Part shown: piece by piece, positions 16,438 to 24,966 of the stretch
Layout of the letters: the number at the start of each line of letters is the position of its first letter
Position numbering within the stretch: position 1 is the stretch's first letter
Assembly: GCF_026341815.1 (NCBI RefSeq)
Contig: NZ_JAPENX010000001.1
Span: 2,666,001-2,730,000, forward strand
Direction of reading: 5' to 3'
DNA length: 64,000 bases
Source: Streptomyces sp. NBC_00572
Lineage (GTDB): Bacteria; Actinomycetota; Actinomycetes; Streptomycetales; Streptomycetaceae
Position numbers and translations under genes: made by a program
The notes under the pieces: generated by a model
What the model was told of the DNA's origin: nothing
The model's database searches: none
What the model saw: only the letters and a program-made list of their open reading frames with translations

Positions 16438-18498
16438 TCAGACGCCGATGTCGCGGCCGTCCGTGCGCCACACGGCGACGACCGACGGGCGGACGATCTT
16501 CCCGGGTCCGTCGGGCCACTCCGACTTCGGGTTCTCGACGGAGGCGCCGTCGATCTCGCCCGGGTGCTGCACGGCCACCAGGACGCGGCGGTCCTGGATG
16601 ATCGGGCCGCAGGTCTCGGCGCCCTTCGGCACGGTCAGGAACTGCTTGAGCTCACCGCGGCGCTCGCCCTGCGTGGCGACGCCGAACAGGCCGTCGTGCG
16701 AGCCGAGCTGGGCACCGTCGGTGGAGATCCACAGGTTGCCGTGCGGGTCGAAGGCCACGTTGTCCGGGCAGGAGATCTGGGAGACCTTCTCCTTGGGGTA
16801 GCCCGCGAAGTAGGTGGCCGGGTCGTTCGGGTCACCGGCGACGAGGAAGAGGCGCCAGGCGAAACCGTCGGAGGACGGGTCGTCCCAGTTCTCGGCCAGT
16901 TCGAGGATCTGCCCGTGCTTGTTGAGGTTGCGCGGGTTGGCCTCGTCGGCGGGGGCCTTGCCGGCCTTGCCGCGGTCGGTGTTGTTGGTGAGCGCGACGT
17001 AGACGCGACCGGTGCGCGGGGACGGCTCGACGTCCTCGGGGCGGTCCATCTTGGTGGCGCCGACCTTGTCACCGGCGAGGCGGGTGAAGACGTACACCTC
17101 TTCGGCGGTCATGCCGGGGACGTGCGAGACGTCGCCGGTGGCGAGCGGGATCCATACGCCGGAGCCGTCGAACTCGCCGTCGCCCGGGTGCTTGCCGGTG
17201 CCGTCGATCTCGGCGGCCGGGGAGTCGCCGGTCAGCTTGGCGACGTACAGGGTGCCCTCGTCGAGCAGGGTGAGGTTGTGCTCGCGGGCGGCCCGCGAGT
17301 TCCCCTTCTTCATCCGCTTCGAGGAGACGAACTTGTAGAAGTAGTCGAACCGCTCGTCGTCGCCCATGTAGACGACCGGACGGCCGTCGTCGGTGAGACG
17401 GGGCTGCGCGGCCTCGTGCTTGAAGCGGCCGAGCGCGGTGCGCTTGCGGGGCGTGGAGTCGGGGTCGTACGGGTCGAGCTCGACGACCCAGCCGAAGCGG
17501 TGGACCTCGTTGGGCTCCTGCTTGAGGTCGAAGCGCTTGTCGAACCGCTCCCACTTGCGCTCGGTGGCGCCGGTGCCGACGCCGTAGCGCTTGTCGGTGG
17601 CGCTGGAGCCGTTGGCGAAGTACTGGTTGAAGTTCTCCTCGCCGTGGAGGGTGGTGCCCCACGGGGTGGTGCCACCGGCGCAGTTGTTGAGCGTGCCGAG
17701 GACGGTACGGCCCTCGGGGTCGGCGGAGGTCTTCAGCAGGTCACTGCCCGCGGCGGGGCCGGTCACCTCGAACTCGCTCGTCGTGTGGAGACGGCGGTTG
17801 AGGTGGTGACGGGAGACCGGGGCGAGCTTGCCGGTGCGGTGCTCCTCCTGGACGACGACGACCGACAGGCCGTGCGCGGCCCAGGCGATCTCGACCTGCT
17901 CGCGGGTCGGGTTGGCGGCGTCGTAGCCGCGGAACATCAGGACCTCGTCGGTGTACTCGTGGTTCGCGACGAGGACCTGGCGGCCCGGCTCCCCGCGCAG
18001 CGGCAGCAGGGAGAGGAAGTCGTTGTTGTAACCGAACTGGCCGGCCTGGGCCTTCGCCGTCTGCTTCTCGGAGTCGAAGGCGGGGGCGCCGCGGAGGATG
18101 GGCTCGCCCCAGCGGATGACCACGTTCTGCGAGTAGCCGGAGGGGACGGTGACCTGGTCGGCGGTGTTGGGCGCGACCGGGGTGAAGCGGAGACCGCGGG
18201 CGCCGTCGGCCTTGCCGGAGCCGTGGCCGTGGCCCGGCTTCTGGGAGTGGGCCTCGGCGGCGGGGGCGTTGCCGAGGGCGAGGGCACCACCCGCGGCGGA
18301 GGCGACGGTCACCACGGCGGCGGCGCGCAGGGCGGAACGGCGGGAGAGCGCACCGGCTATGACGTCGCCGACGTACTCGTTGTCGCTGGTGTTGGGCACC
18401 TCGTGGAAGCAGGCGTCACCACAGCGGTAACGGCAGGTGAGAGCGGAACGGCCGCCTCCGTGGGGGTTTGTGCTCAGCAGCGGCAGCAGTTTGCGCAC
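16438..18498 (-). CDS. PhoX family phosphatase (DUF839), Tat-exported
   Basis: 686 aa. A long N-terminus with a Cys cluster (CRYRCGDACFHEVPN) precedes a twin-arginine signal (SRRSALRAAAVV, about residue 53), so the mature domain acts outside the membrane. The PhoX/DUF839 domain fills the rest: VLVANHEYTDE, NNCAGGTTPWGTTLHGEENF, PDNVAFDPHGNLWISTDG, RRVLVAVQHPGE, which include the family's metal-binding Glu/Asp/Cys positions. Family knowledge: PhoX enzymes are calcium/iron alkaline phosphatases induced by phosphate starvation. A PHO-box-like repeat about 90-110 bp upstream supports this. Confidence 0.9.
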   Translation of the reverse strand: MRKLLPLLSTNPHGGGRSALTCRYRCGDACFHEVPNTSDNEYVGDVIAGALSRRSALRAAAVVTVASAAGGALALGNAPAAEAHSQKPGHGHGSGKADGARGLRFTPVAPNTADQVTVPSGYSQNVVIRWGEPILRGAPAFDSEKQTAKAQAGQFGYNNDFLSLLPLRGEPGRQVLVANHEYTDEVLMFRGYDAANPTREQVEIAWAAHGLSVVVVQEEHRTGKLAPVSRHHLNRRLHTTSEFEVTGPAAGSDLLKTSADPEGRTVLGTLNNCAGGTTPWGTTLHGEENFNQYFANGSSATDKRYGVGTGATERKWERFDKRFDLKQEPNEVHRFGWVVELDPYDPDSTPRKRTALGRFKHEAAQPRLTDDGRPVVYMGDDERFDYFYKFVSSKRMKKGNSRAAREHNLTLLDEGTLYVAKLTGDSPAAEIDGTGKHPGDGEFDGSGVWIPLATGDVSHVPGMTAEEVYVFTRLAGDKVGATKMDRPEDVEPSPRTGRVYVALTNNTDRGKAGKAPADEANPRNLNKHGQILELAENWDDPSSDGFAWRLFLVAGDPNDPATYFAGYPKEKVSQISCPDNVAFDPHGNLWISTDGAQLGSHDGLFGVATQGERRGELKQFLTVPKGAETCGPIIQDRRVLVAVQHPGEIDGASVENPKSEWPDGPGKIVRPSVVAVWRTDGRDIGV

Positions 18499-18588
18499 TT
18501 CGTCCTCCTACGGCGCACACTGCGCCGACATGGTGTCGGGATTCCTTCGGCGGCGACGCTATGTGCGCACATCTGCACAGGGACGGCG

Positions 18589-18610
18589 ATGGAGTGAACG
18601 CCGAATGAAT
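18589..18610 (-). promoter_or_regulatory. PHO-box-like 11-nt direct repeat upstream of phoX-like gene
   Basis: On the minus strand two adjacent 11-base units read ATTCATTCGGC and GTTCACTCCAT, sharing TTCAYTC at an 11-base step. This fits the Streptomyces PhoP target (consecutive GTTCAYYYRSG units). It lies about 91-112 bases upstream of the PhoX start. A short palindrome TGTGCGCACA at 18562-18571 lies between. Confidence 0.5.
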
Positions 18611-18754
18611 GCACGGCAACCGGGGGCGACCGGGTCGCCGAGGAGGGGAGGGGTGGCCGCTAACCTTACGTGTCCGCCCTGGCCAGGGATGAACGTCCCG
18701 AAACGCCCAGTACGGACATTCACACGCACCCCACTCATGCGAAAGGGTTCGCCC

Positions 18755-20374
18755 ATGGGTATTCGGAGCATGCTGCGCAAGGTCTTCGGCCGGGACCACG
18801 AAGAATCCCCGGCGACCTCCGTCGTCCCGTCCCAGACGCGTGAGACCACGTCGGCGTCGACGTCGACGGCCTCGTCCACCTCCACGTCTTCGTCCTCGTC
18901 CTCGGACACTCCGGAGTCCGAGGCCCGCCGCGCGGCGGACGATCTGGTGGCGGCGTCGTTCGACAACCCGCAGATCCCGCGCGCACGGGCGAAGACGCCT
19001 GCGCCGGGAGCGGGGACGGGGACGCCTGCCGCTGAGGCGAAGACGCCGGTTGAGGCCGAGGCGGAGACGCCGGCTGTGGCTGCCGTCGAGGCCGACGCGG
19101 AGCCGGAGGCGGCGACGCCGGTCACGGAGGCGGCCGAGCCGCAGGCCGTGGAGCCGGTAGAGACGGTAGAGGCGCCGGTGGCCGAGGAGTCGGCCCCGGC
19201 CGAGACCCCTGTCGAGGCCACGGCCGACACCGACGAGCCGGCCACCGCAGAGGCCGAAGCCGCCCCGCAGGAGCGGGACGTGGAGCCCGAGGCGGACGCT
19301 GTCGAGGCGGAGCCGACGGAGCCTGAGGCGGCTGCCGTCGTGGACGTGGACGCTGACGCGTCCGAACCGGCTCCGGAGGAGCAGGTGGAGGCGGAGTCCG
19401 CCGTCGCCGCTCCGGCCGAGCAGGAGATCGAGCCCGTCGCGGCCGAGCCGCAGGCAGGTGCCGACGAGGCCGCCGCCGAGCCGGAAGCACAGCCGGACGC
19501 ACAGCCGGAGCCCGCCGCCGCGCAGGCCGAAGCGGAGACCGAGCCGGAGGCCGAAGCAGCCGACACCGCCGCCGAGCCGGAGGCCCACGTCGTGGCTCCG
19601 ACCGAGCCGGAGGCCGTCACTGTCGAGGCGGAAGCCACCGAGGCCGAAGCCACCGACGCGGAAGCCATCGAGCCGGAGGCGGAGGCCGACGTCACCCCCG
19701 AGGCGGCAGGCTCCCCCGCTCTCCCCCTCGCCCGCCTCAAGGCGGCCGCCCCCCACCTCGCCGACGCCTACAAGGCCGCCGGGGCCCAGCTCAAGAAGCA
19801 GGAGCTCACGGGGGCCAGGGCCGCCGTGTACCTCGTCGTCGACCGGTCCGGTTCGATGCGCGGGTACTTCAAGGACGGCTCCGTGCAGCGGCTCGCCGAG
19901 CAGGTCACCGCGCTCGCGGCGCACCTCGACGAGGACGCCACCGTCACGACCGTGTTCTTCTCCACGGACATCGACGGGACGATCGACCTGACCCCCGGCA
20001 CCCTCACCCCCACGCACGTGGAGGAGGTCAACGCCGGTCTCGGTCGCCTGGGCCGCACCAACTACCACCGCGCCGTGGAAGAGGTCCTCGCGCACCACGA
20101 GAAGGCCGACCCGACCCGTACCGCCCTGGTCGTCTTCCAGACCGACGGCGCGCCGGAGTCGAAGACCGCCGCGACCCAGGCCCTGGCCGAGGCCGCGGAG
20201 CGTCCGCTGCACTGGCGGTTCGTGGTCTGGGGCGAGGAGGACAACAAGGCCTTCGACTTCCTCCGGAAGCTCGACGGCACTCCCCGTACCGGCACGTACT
20301 TCGCGGGCGTGACGCCCGTGGAGACCGCGCACGCCGCCTTCTACCGCGGACTGCTCGCCGACCTGGAGTTCTGA
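18755..20374 (+). CDS. VWA domain protein with long Glu/Ala-rich linker, TerF-like
   Basis: 539 aa from ATG 18755 with GAAAGGG upstream. The N-terminus (about 1-25) is basic, then comes about 300 residues of Ala/Glu/Pro/Val low complexity, probably an extended acidic linker. The C-terminal 220 residues form a von Willebrand A domain with the MIDAS sequence YLVVDRSGSMRGYF, a conserved Thr region (GRTNYHRAVEEV) and VVFQTDGAPESK. This type resembles the TerF/TerY VWA domains of tellurium-resistance and stress systems. No ter genes are adjacent here. The 256-bp region upstream holds the PHO-like site of the divergent phosphatase. Confidence 0.85.
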   Translation: MGIRSMLRKVFGRDHEESPATSVVPSQTRETTSASTSTASSTSTSSSSSSDTPESEARRAADDLVAASFDNPQIPRARAKTPAPGAGTGTPAAEAKTPVEAEAETPAVAAVEADAEPEAATPVTEAAEPQAVEPVETVEAPVAEESAPAETPVEATADTDEPATAEAEAAPQERDVEPEADAVEAEPTEPEAAAVVDVDADASEPAPEEQVEAESAVAAPAEQEIEPVAAEPQAGADEAAAEPEAQPDAQPEPAAAQAEAETEPEAEAADTAAEPEAHVVAPTEPEAVTVEAEATEAEATDAEAIEPEAEADVTPEAAGSPALPLARLKAAAPHLADAYKAAGAQLKKQELTGARAAVYLVVDRSGSMRGYFKDGSVQRLAEQVTALAAHLDEDATVTTVFFSTDIDGTIDLTPGTLTPTHVEEVNAGLGRLGRTNYHRAVEEVLAHHEKADPTRTALVVFQTDGAPESKTAATQALAEAAERPLHWRFVVWGEEDNKAFDFLRKLDGTPRTGTYFAGVTPVETAHAAFYRGLLADLEF

Positions 20375-21477
20375 CCCGGGACCGGGGTGGCGGTGACCGG
20401 CAGGGTCACCGCCACCACCAGGCCGCCGCCCTCCTCCGCGCCCCGCGCCACCGCCCGCACGCTCCCGCCGTGCGCCGCCGTGATCGACCGCACGATGGAC
20501 AGTCCGAGCCCCGCGCCCGGCCCCATCCGGTCCCGCCCCTCGCCCCGCCGGAAGGGTTCGAAGAGACCGGCCACCTCGTCGGGCGGGACGACAGGACCCG
20601 TGTTGGTCACCGTCAGGACTCCGGCCTCGGCCCGTACGTCCACGGTTCCGCCCGGCACGTTGTACGCGACCGCGTTCGCGACGAGATTCCGTACGAGCTG
20701 CCCGAGCAGCACCCGGCTGCCCCGTACGACGCCTCCGTCGGCCACCACGTACGCGCCCGCGTGCTCCTCCTCGACGACCTCCCCCAGCGGCACGTCCTCC
20801 CGTTCGGCGAGCCCCCGCTCGCTGCGGGCGAGGAGGAGCAGGCCGTCGATGAGGCGTTCGCTGCGCCGGTTGGCGTCGAGGAGCACCTGCCGTACGTCGC
20901 AGTCGTCGTCGAGGCCGACCTGGATCGCGACGCGCTGGGTGGCGAGCGGGGTGCGCAGTTCGTGCGACGCGTTGGCGATGAAGCGGCGCTGGCTGTCGAA
21001 GGCCGTCTCCAGACGTCCGAGGAGCGCGTCGATCGTGTCGCCGAGTTCCTTGAGCTCGTCGTCGGGCCCGCTCACCGCGATCCGGTCGTGCAGGTTGCGT
21101 TCGGAGAGGCGGCGCGCGCGGGCGGTCATCTCGTGGACGGGCCGCAGGACGCGCCCGGCGGTCCACCAGCCGACGACGACGGCGCAGCAGGCCATGACGA
21201 GCAGGGCGAGGCCCGACCACATGAGCATCTGTTCACCGGCGGCGCGGCTGATGTCGTCACCCAGCTCGTACGCCTCCACGACGGCGACGCCGCTCGCCGC
21301 CCCGTTCGCGCGGGCGACGATGGCATCGGTCTTTTCGTCCGTCCCGGCGAGGACGAGCAGGTTCACGACGAGCAGCAGCACCGTCCCGAGGACCAGGAAG
21401 GCACCCCCGTACACGAGCGCGATGCGCGTGCGGATCGTGGACCCGGAACCCAGATAGCCCGCGTCACCCGGGGTCAC
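20341..21477 (-). CDS. Sensor histidine kinase
   Basis: 378 aa. The GTG start at 21477 overlaps the TGA of the response regulator (GTGA), so the pair is coupled. Two membrane segments (about 22-43 and 90-112) flank a short extracellular region of about 45 residues, then HAMP, H-box with RRFIANASHELRTPLATQR, N-box RNLVANAVAYN, and G-box GAGLGLSIV. It should autophosphorylate on the H-box His and pass phosphate to the partner regulator. The 3' end overlaps the convergent VWA gene by 34 bp. Stimulus unknown. Confidence 0.9.
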   Translation of the reverse strand: MTPGDAGYLGSGSTIRTRIALVYGGAFLVLGTVLLLVVNLLVLAGTDEKTDAIVARANGAASGVAVVEAYELGDDISRAAGEQMLMWSGLALLVMACCAVVVGWWTAGRVLRPVHEMTARARRLSERNLHDRIAVSGPDDELKELGDTIDALLGRLETAFDSQRRFIANASHELRTPLATQRVAIQVGLDDDCDVRQVLLDANRRSERLIDGLLLLARSERGLAEREDVPLGEVVEEEHAGAYVVADGGVVRGSRVLLGQLVRNLVANAVAYNVPGGTVDVRAEAGVLTVTNTGPVVPPDEVAGLFEPFRRGEGRDRMGPGAGLGLSIVRSITAAHGGSVRAVARGAEEGGGLVVAVTLPVTATPVPGQNSRSASSPR

Positions 21478-22139
21478 AGCTGGTACCCCACGCCCTGCAC
21501 CGTCCTGATCAGCGCCGGCTCGCCCAGCTTGGCCCGCAGCTTGCTCATGCAGACGCGTACGGCTCCGGTGAAGGGGTCGGCATGGACGTCCCAGGCGCGG
21601 TCGAGGAGCTCCTCGGCGGAGACGGCCGCCCCGTCGGCCTCCAGGAGGATCTGGAGGACGGAGAACTCCTTGGGGGAGAGGTCGAGGTCCCGTCCGTCGC
21701 GGGTGGCGGTCCGCCGGACGGTGTCCACGCGGAGCCCGTACCGCTCCAGGAGCGGGGGCAGCGGCGCGCGGGCGGAGCGGCGGCGCAGGGCCCGGACCCG
21801 GGAGACCAGCTCGGGGAACTCGAAGGGCTTGCCGAGGTAGTCGTCGGCGCCCAGGTCGAGCCCGGTGACGCGGTCCTCGGTGGCGGTCGCGGCGGTCAGC
21901 ATGAGGATGCGGGTCGGGGAGCCCTCGGCGACGAGCCGCCGGGCGACGTCGTCGCCGTGGACGCGCGGCAGGTCCCGGTCGAGGACGAGGACGTCGTACG
22001 GGTGGAGGCCGAGGTGGTCGAGGGCGGCGTCGCCGCTGTGGACGGTGTCGACGGCGAAGCCGGCGCGCCGCAGGCCGGTGGCGACGAGCTCGGCGAGGTC
22101 CCGCTCGTCCTCGGCAACCAGTACACGCATGTCCCCCAT
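21474..22139 (-). CDS. OmpR/PhoB family response regulator
   Basis: 221 aa. Receiver domain with acidic pocket (LVAEDERDLAE), phospho-acceptor Asp in VLVLDRDLPRVHG (about 55) and Lys in YLGKPF; the C-terminal winged helix has LDLSPKEFSVLQILLEADGA and ends KLGEPALIRTVQGVGYQL. A later in-frame ATG at 22130 gives the more usual MRVLVAEDE start. It is first of a two-gene unit with the histidine kinase, divergent from metG; the 80-bp gap contains both promoters. Confidence 0.92.
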   Translation of the reverse strand: MGDMRVLVAEDERDLAELVATGLRRAGFAVDTVHSGDAALDHLGLHPYDVLVLDRDLPRVHGDDVARRLVAEGSPTRILMLTAATATEDRVTGLDLGADDYLGKPFEFPELVSRVRALRRRSARAPLPPLLERYGLRVDTVRRTATRDGRDLDLSPKEFSVLQILLEADGAAVSAEELLDRAWDVHADPFTGAVRVCMSKLRAKLGEPALIRTVQGVGYQL

Positions 22140-22219
22140 CCTCCTCGTCCCCGGCCCGCCGCCCGCCCCGGGGTTTATCGATGTGAGTGGATCTTCGTAC
22201 GACCGTTAGGATTTCGACC

Positions 22220-23827
22220 ATGGCGGCCACTGGATCCGAGAAGCAGGGGGCGAAGGCGTTCTACGTCACGACCCCCATTTACTACGTCAACGACGCTCCT
22301 CACCTGGGCCACGCCTATACGACCGTCGCAGGCGACGTGCTCACGCGCTGGCACCGTCAGCGCGGCGAGAAGGTGTGGTACCTCACCGGCACGGACGAGC
22401 ACGGTCAGAAGATCATGCGCACGGCCGAGGCGAACAACGTCACGCCCCAGGCCTGGTGCGACAAGCTCGTCGAGGAGGCCTGGAAGCCCCTCTGGGAGCA
22501 CCTGAACATCGCGAACGACGACTTCATCCGCACCACGCAGAAGCGTCACACCGACCGCGTCCAGGAGTTCGTGCAGGACCTGTACGACAAGGACGAGATC
22601 TACAAGGGCGGCTACGAGGGCCCGTACTGCGTGGGCTGTGAGGAGTACAAGCTCCCCGGCGACCTCCTCGAGGCCGAGGACGGCACGAAGCTGTGCGCCG
22701 TCCACAAGAAGCCGGTGGAGATCCTCAAGGAGGAGAACTACTTCTTCAAGCTGAGCGAGTACGGCCCGAAGCTCCTGGAGTTCTACGAGGCGAACCCGGG
22801 CTTCATCCAGCCGGAGTCGGCCCGCAACGAGGTCGTGAACTTCGTCAAGCAGGGCCTGGAGGACCTCTCCATCTCGCGCTCGACGTTCGACTGGGGCGTC
22901 CCGGTGCCGTGGGACGAGAAGCACGTCATCTACGTGTGGATCGACGCGCTGCTCAACTACGCGACGGCCGTCGGCTACAACGAGAACCCGGAGAAGTTCG
23001 AAGAGACCTTCCCGGCGAACGTCCACCTCATCGGCAAGGACATCCTGCGCTTCCACGCGGTGATCTGGCCGGCGATGCTGATGGCGCAGGGCCTGCCGGT
23101 CCCGGGCCGGGTGGCGGCCAACGGCTGGCTGATGGTCGGCGGCGAGAAGATGTCGAAGTCGAACCTGACCGGCATCAAGCCGCAGGACCTGACCTCGCAC
23201 TTCGGCGTGGACGCGTACCGCTGGTACTTCCTGCGGGCGATCGCGTTCGGCCAGGACGGCTCGTTCTCGTGGGAGGACTTCTCCGCCCGCTACACGTCCG
23301 AGCTGGCCAACGACTACGGCAACCTCGCCTCGCGCGTCGCGGCCATGGTCGGCAAGTACTTCGACGGCGCGCTGCCGGCCTCCGCGGCCGACGGCGAGGC
23401 GGAGAAGGCGATCCAGGACGGCCTGGCCAAGGCGGTCGCGACCGCCGACGCGAAGATCGGCGAGGAGCTGGACTTCCAGGGCGGCATCCTGGCGATCTTC
23501 GACTTCGTGAAGCAGGTCAACGGCTACATCACGGAGCAGGAGCCGTGGAAGGTCGCGAAGGACGACTCTCCGGAGGGTCAGGCCCGCCTCGCGACGATCC
23601 TGTACACGGCCGCCGAGTCGCTCCGCGCCGTCGCCGTCCTGCTGAACCCGATCATGCCGGAGACCTCGCAGGCGCTCTGGGAGTCGCTGGGCGCCGAGGC
23701 GTCCCTGGGCACCCTGGCCGCGCAGCCGGTCCAGACCTCCGCCACGTGGGGTCAGCTCCCCGCCGGCGCGACGGTGACGAAGGGCGCGGTGCTGTTCCCG
23801 CGCCTGGAGGAGCCGAAGAAGGACTGA
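22220..23827 (+). CDS. metG: Methionyl-tRNA synthetase
   Basis: 535 aa. Class I synthetase signatures: HLGH at residues 28-31, KMSKS at about 311 (GGEKMSKSNLTG) and a zinc-binding insertion with CVGCEEYKLPG and LCAVHKKP. The C-terminal helical anticodon domain is complete, and there is no extra tRNA-binding EMAP domain, as in other actinobacteria. It charges tRNA-Met with methionine in the cytoplasm. TAGGAT at 22207-22212 ends seven bases before the ATG, so the message may be leaderless. Confidence 0.97.
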   Translation: MAATGSEKQGAKAFYVTTPIYYVNDAPHLGHAYTTVAGDVLTRWHRQRGEKVWYLTGTDEHGQKIMRTAEANNVTPQAWCDKLVEEAWKPLWEHLNIANDDFIRTTQKRHTDRVQEFVQDLYDKDEIYKGGYEGPYCVGCEEYKLPGDLLEAEDGTKLCAVHKKPVEILKEENYFFKLSEYGPKLLEFYEANPGFIQPESARNEVVNFVKQGLEDLSISRSTFDWGVPVPWDEKHVIYVWIDALLNYATAVGYNENPEKFEETFPANVHLIGKDILRFHAVIWPAMLMAQGLPVPGRVAANGWLMVGGEKMSKSNLTGIKPQDLTSHFGVDAYRWYFLRAIAFGQDGSFSWEDFSARYTSELANDYGNLASRVAAMVGKYFDGALPASAADGEAEKAIQDGLAKAVATADAKIGEELDFQGGILAIFDFVKQVNGYITEQEPWKVAKDDSPEGQARLATILYTAAESLRAVAVLLNPIMPETSQALWESLGAEASLGTLAAQPVQTSATWGQLPAGATVTKGAVLFPRLEEPKKD

Positions 23828-23843
23828 CGTCCGTCTGCTGTAC

Positions 23844-23887
23844 GGCGAAGGCCGCCGGCCCTGTTCACAGGGTCGGCGGCCTTCGCC
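23844..23887. terminator. Bidirectional terminator between metG and DoxX gene
   Basis: GGCGAAGGCCGCCGGCCC and GGGTCGGCGGCCTTCGCC are nearly perfect inverse complements (18-base arms, one mismatch) around the loop TGTTCACA. It lies between two convergent genes and can end both. Confidence 0.85.
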
Positions 23888-23902
23888 TTGCGGGTCACCG
23901 GG

Positions 23903-24256
23903 TCACCAGGTCAGAGCGAGGGCGGCGACGGCGGGGGCCATGTAGACGAGCGGGAAGGGCACGTGTCCGTACGAGCGGGCGCGGAGGATGGTGATCACGG
24001 CGCCGGCGAAGTACAGGATGAGCCCGATGGCGGCGAGGGTCCCGATCACGGGGACGTAGAACCCGGCGACGAGCCCGGCGGCCCCGGCGGCCTTGGCTGC
24101 TCCGAGCCAGTTCCACCACGACTGCGGCACGCCGTACTGGGCGAGGGGCTCGACGACGAACGCGGCCCTGAAGAAGATCGCCGCAGCGGAGAACCCGGCC
24201 ATGAAGGCGGCGACGGCGGTGACGACGACAGCGGTGGTGGACATCTCGGTGAACAT
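23903..24256 (-). CDS. DoxX family membrane protein
   Basis: 117 aa. The start at 24256 is supported by GAAGGAG eight bases upstream; the open frame extends to 24307 without a better site. Four hydrophobic helices with the DoxX-type VEPLAQYGVPQSWWNWLGAA and AGFYVPVIGTLAAIGLILYF. Family knowledge: DoxX-like small membrane proteins have been linked to redox and quinone functions, but most are uncharacterised. It is separated from metG by a bidirectional terminator. Confidence 0.85.
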   Translation of the reverse strand: MFTEMSTTAVVVTAVAAFMAGFSAAAIFFRAAFVVEPLAQYGVPQSWWNWLGAAKAAGAAGLVAGFYVPVIGTLAAIGLILYFAGAVITILRARSYGHVPFPLVYMAPAVAALALTW

Positions 24257-24356
24257 CGCAACGGCTCCTTCAGCCTTGCCCGTATCCGCCTCGACCGAGC
24301 CGGACACAGCACTGACGGAGCGGAGCCGAAGAGTGTGACGGCCCGCGCGAAAAACT

Positions 24357-24837
24357 TCAGTGGACCCAGTTCTTCAACGGTTCCGTGTCCAGCTCCATCC
24401 CCACCGGCTCCGGCAGAGCGACCGTCTTGCCGAAGGGCACCGTCACGACCATCTCGTACCGCTCTCCGTCCGGCTGGGAGTGGACCTTGACCTCGCCTGC
24501 GGTCCTGTCGATCAACAGGTAGACGGGAATCCCCGTCTCGGCATAGGCATGCGACTTCTCCACCCGGTCACGCTGCCCGGAGTCCGAGTCGCCTGACGTG
24601 ACCTCGACGGGGTTGCCTCGCGCCGAGCGACACCTTCGTCGGTCAGGAGAGTGGGCCAGTCCTCTTCCCGTTGATGAATTCAAGGCGCAGGGATTCGTCC
24701 ACACGTTCGCCAAGACGGGCGAGTTCCTCGAACCCCTCCTGAGTCAGGACGCTCACGGCAGACTCCTCCTGGATCGGTGGCGCCTTCCACGGTACGTGTT
24801 CCCCGGCCCGCCCGACCGGGTTCGTCGCTGTCGCCAT
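24357..24837 (-). pseudogene. Uma2 family endonuclease, internally deleted and frameshifted
   Basis: The minus strand carries both ends of a Uma2 (DUF820-like) protein in two frames. The N-terminal part (MATATNPVGRAGEHV through GFEELARLGERVDESLRLEF and INGKRTG) stops at about 24643. The C-terminal part (GNPVEVTSGDSDSGQRDRVE, then KSHAYAETGIPVYLLIDRTAG and the VGMELDTEPL tail) runs to 24357 in another frame. Between INGK and VEVTS intact relatives have roughly 60 or more residues with the first catalytic acids; these are missing. The join is near 24620-24650. Almost certainly non-functional. Confidence 0.75.
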
Positions 24838-24845
24838 GACAGGCA

Positions 24846-24863
24846 CGCTGGCATATGCCAGCG
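24846..24863. promoter_or_regulatory. 18-bp perfect palindrome upstream of the Uma2 remnant
   Basis: CGCTGGCATATGCCAGCG is its own reverse complement. It lies nine bases upstream of the likely Uma2 start, in the gap shared with the gene at 24967. Its core GGCATATGCC recurs at 28615-28624, upstream of another gene. A homodimeric repressor site is the natural reading. Confidence 0.55.
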
Positions 24864-24966
24864 CCGTGGGATGCGGGAATCCATAGCCTTCACCCCTGTG
24901 GGTGACACAGCCGGTTCACAGGGCGGCGCGAGGAAACCCCCAGGTCCGGTGCCTAGCGTGCCCGGC

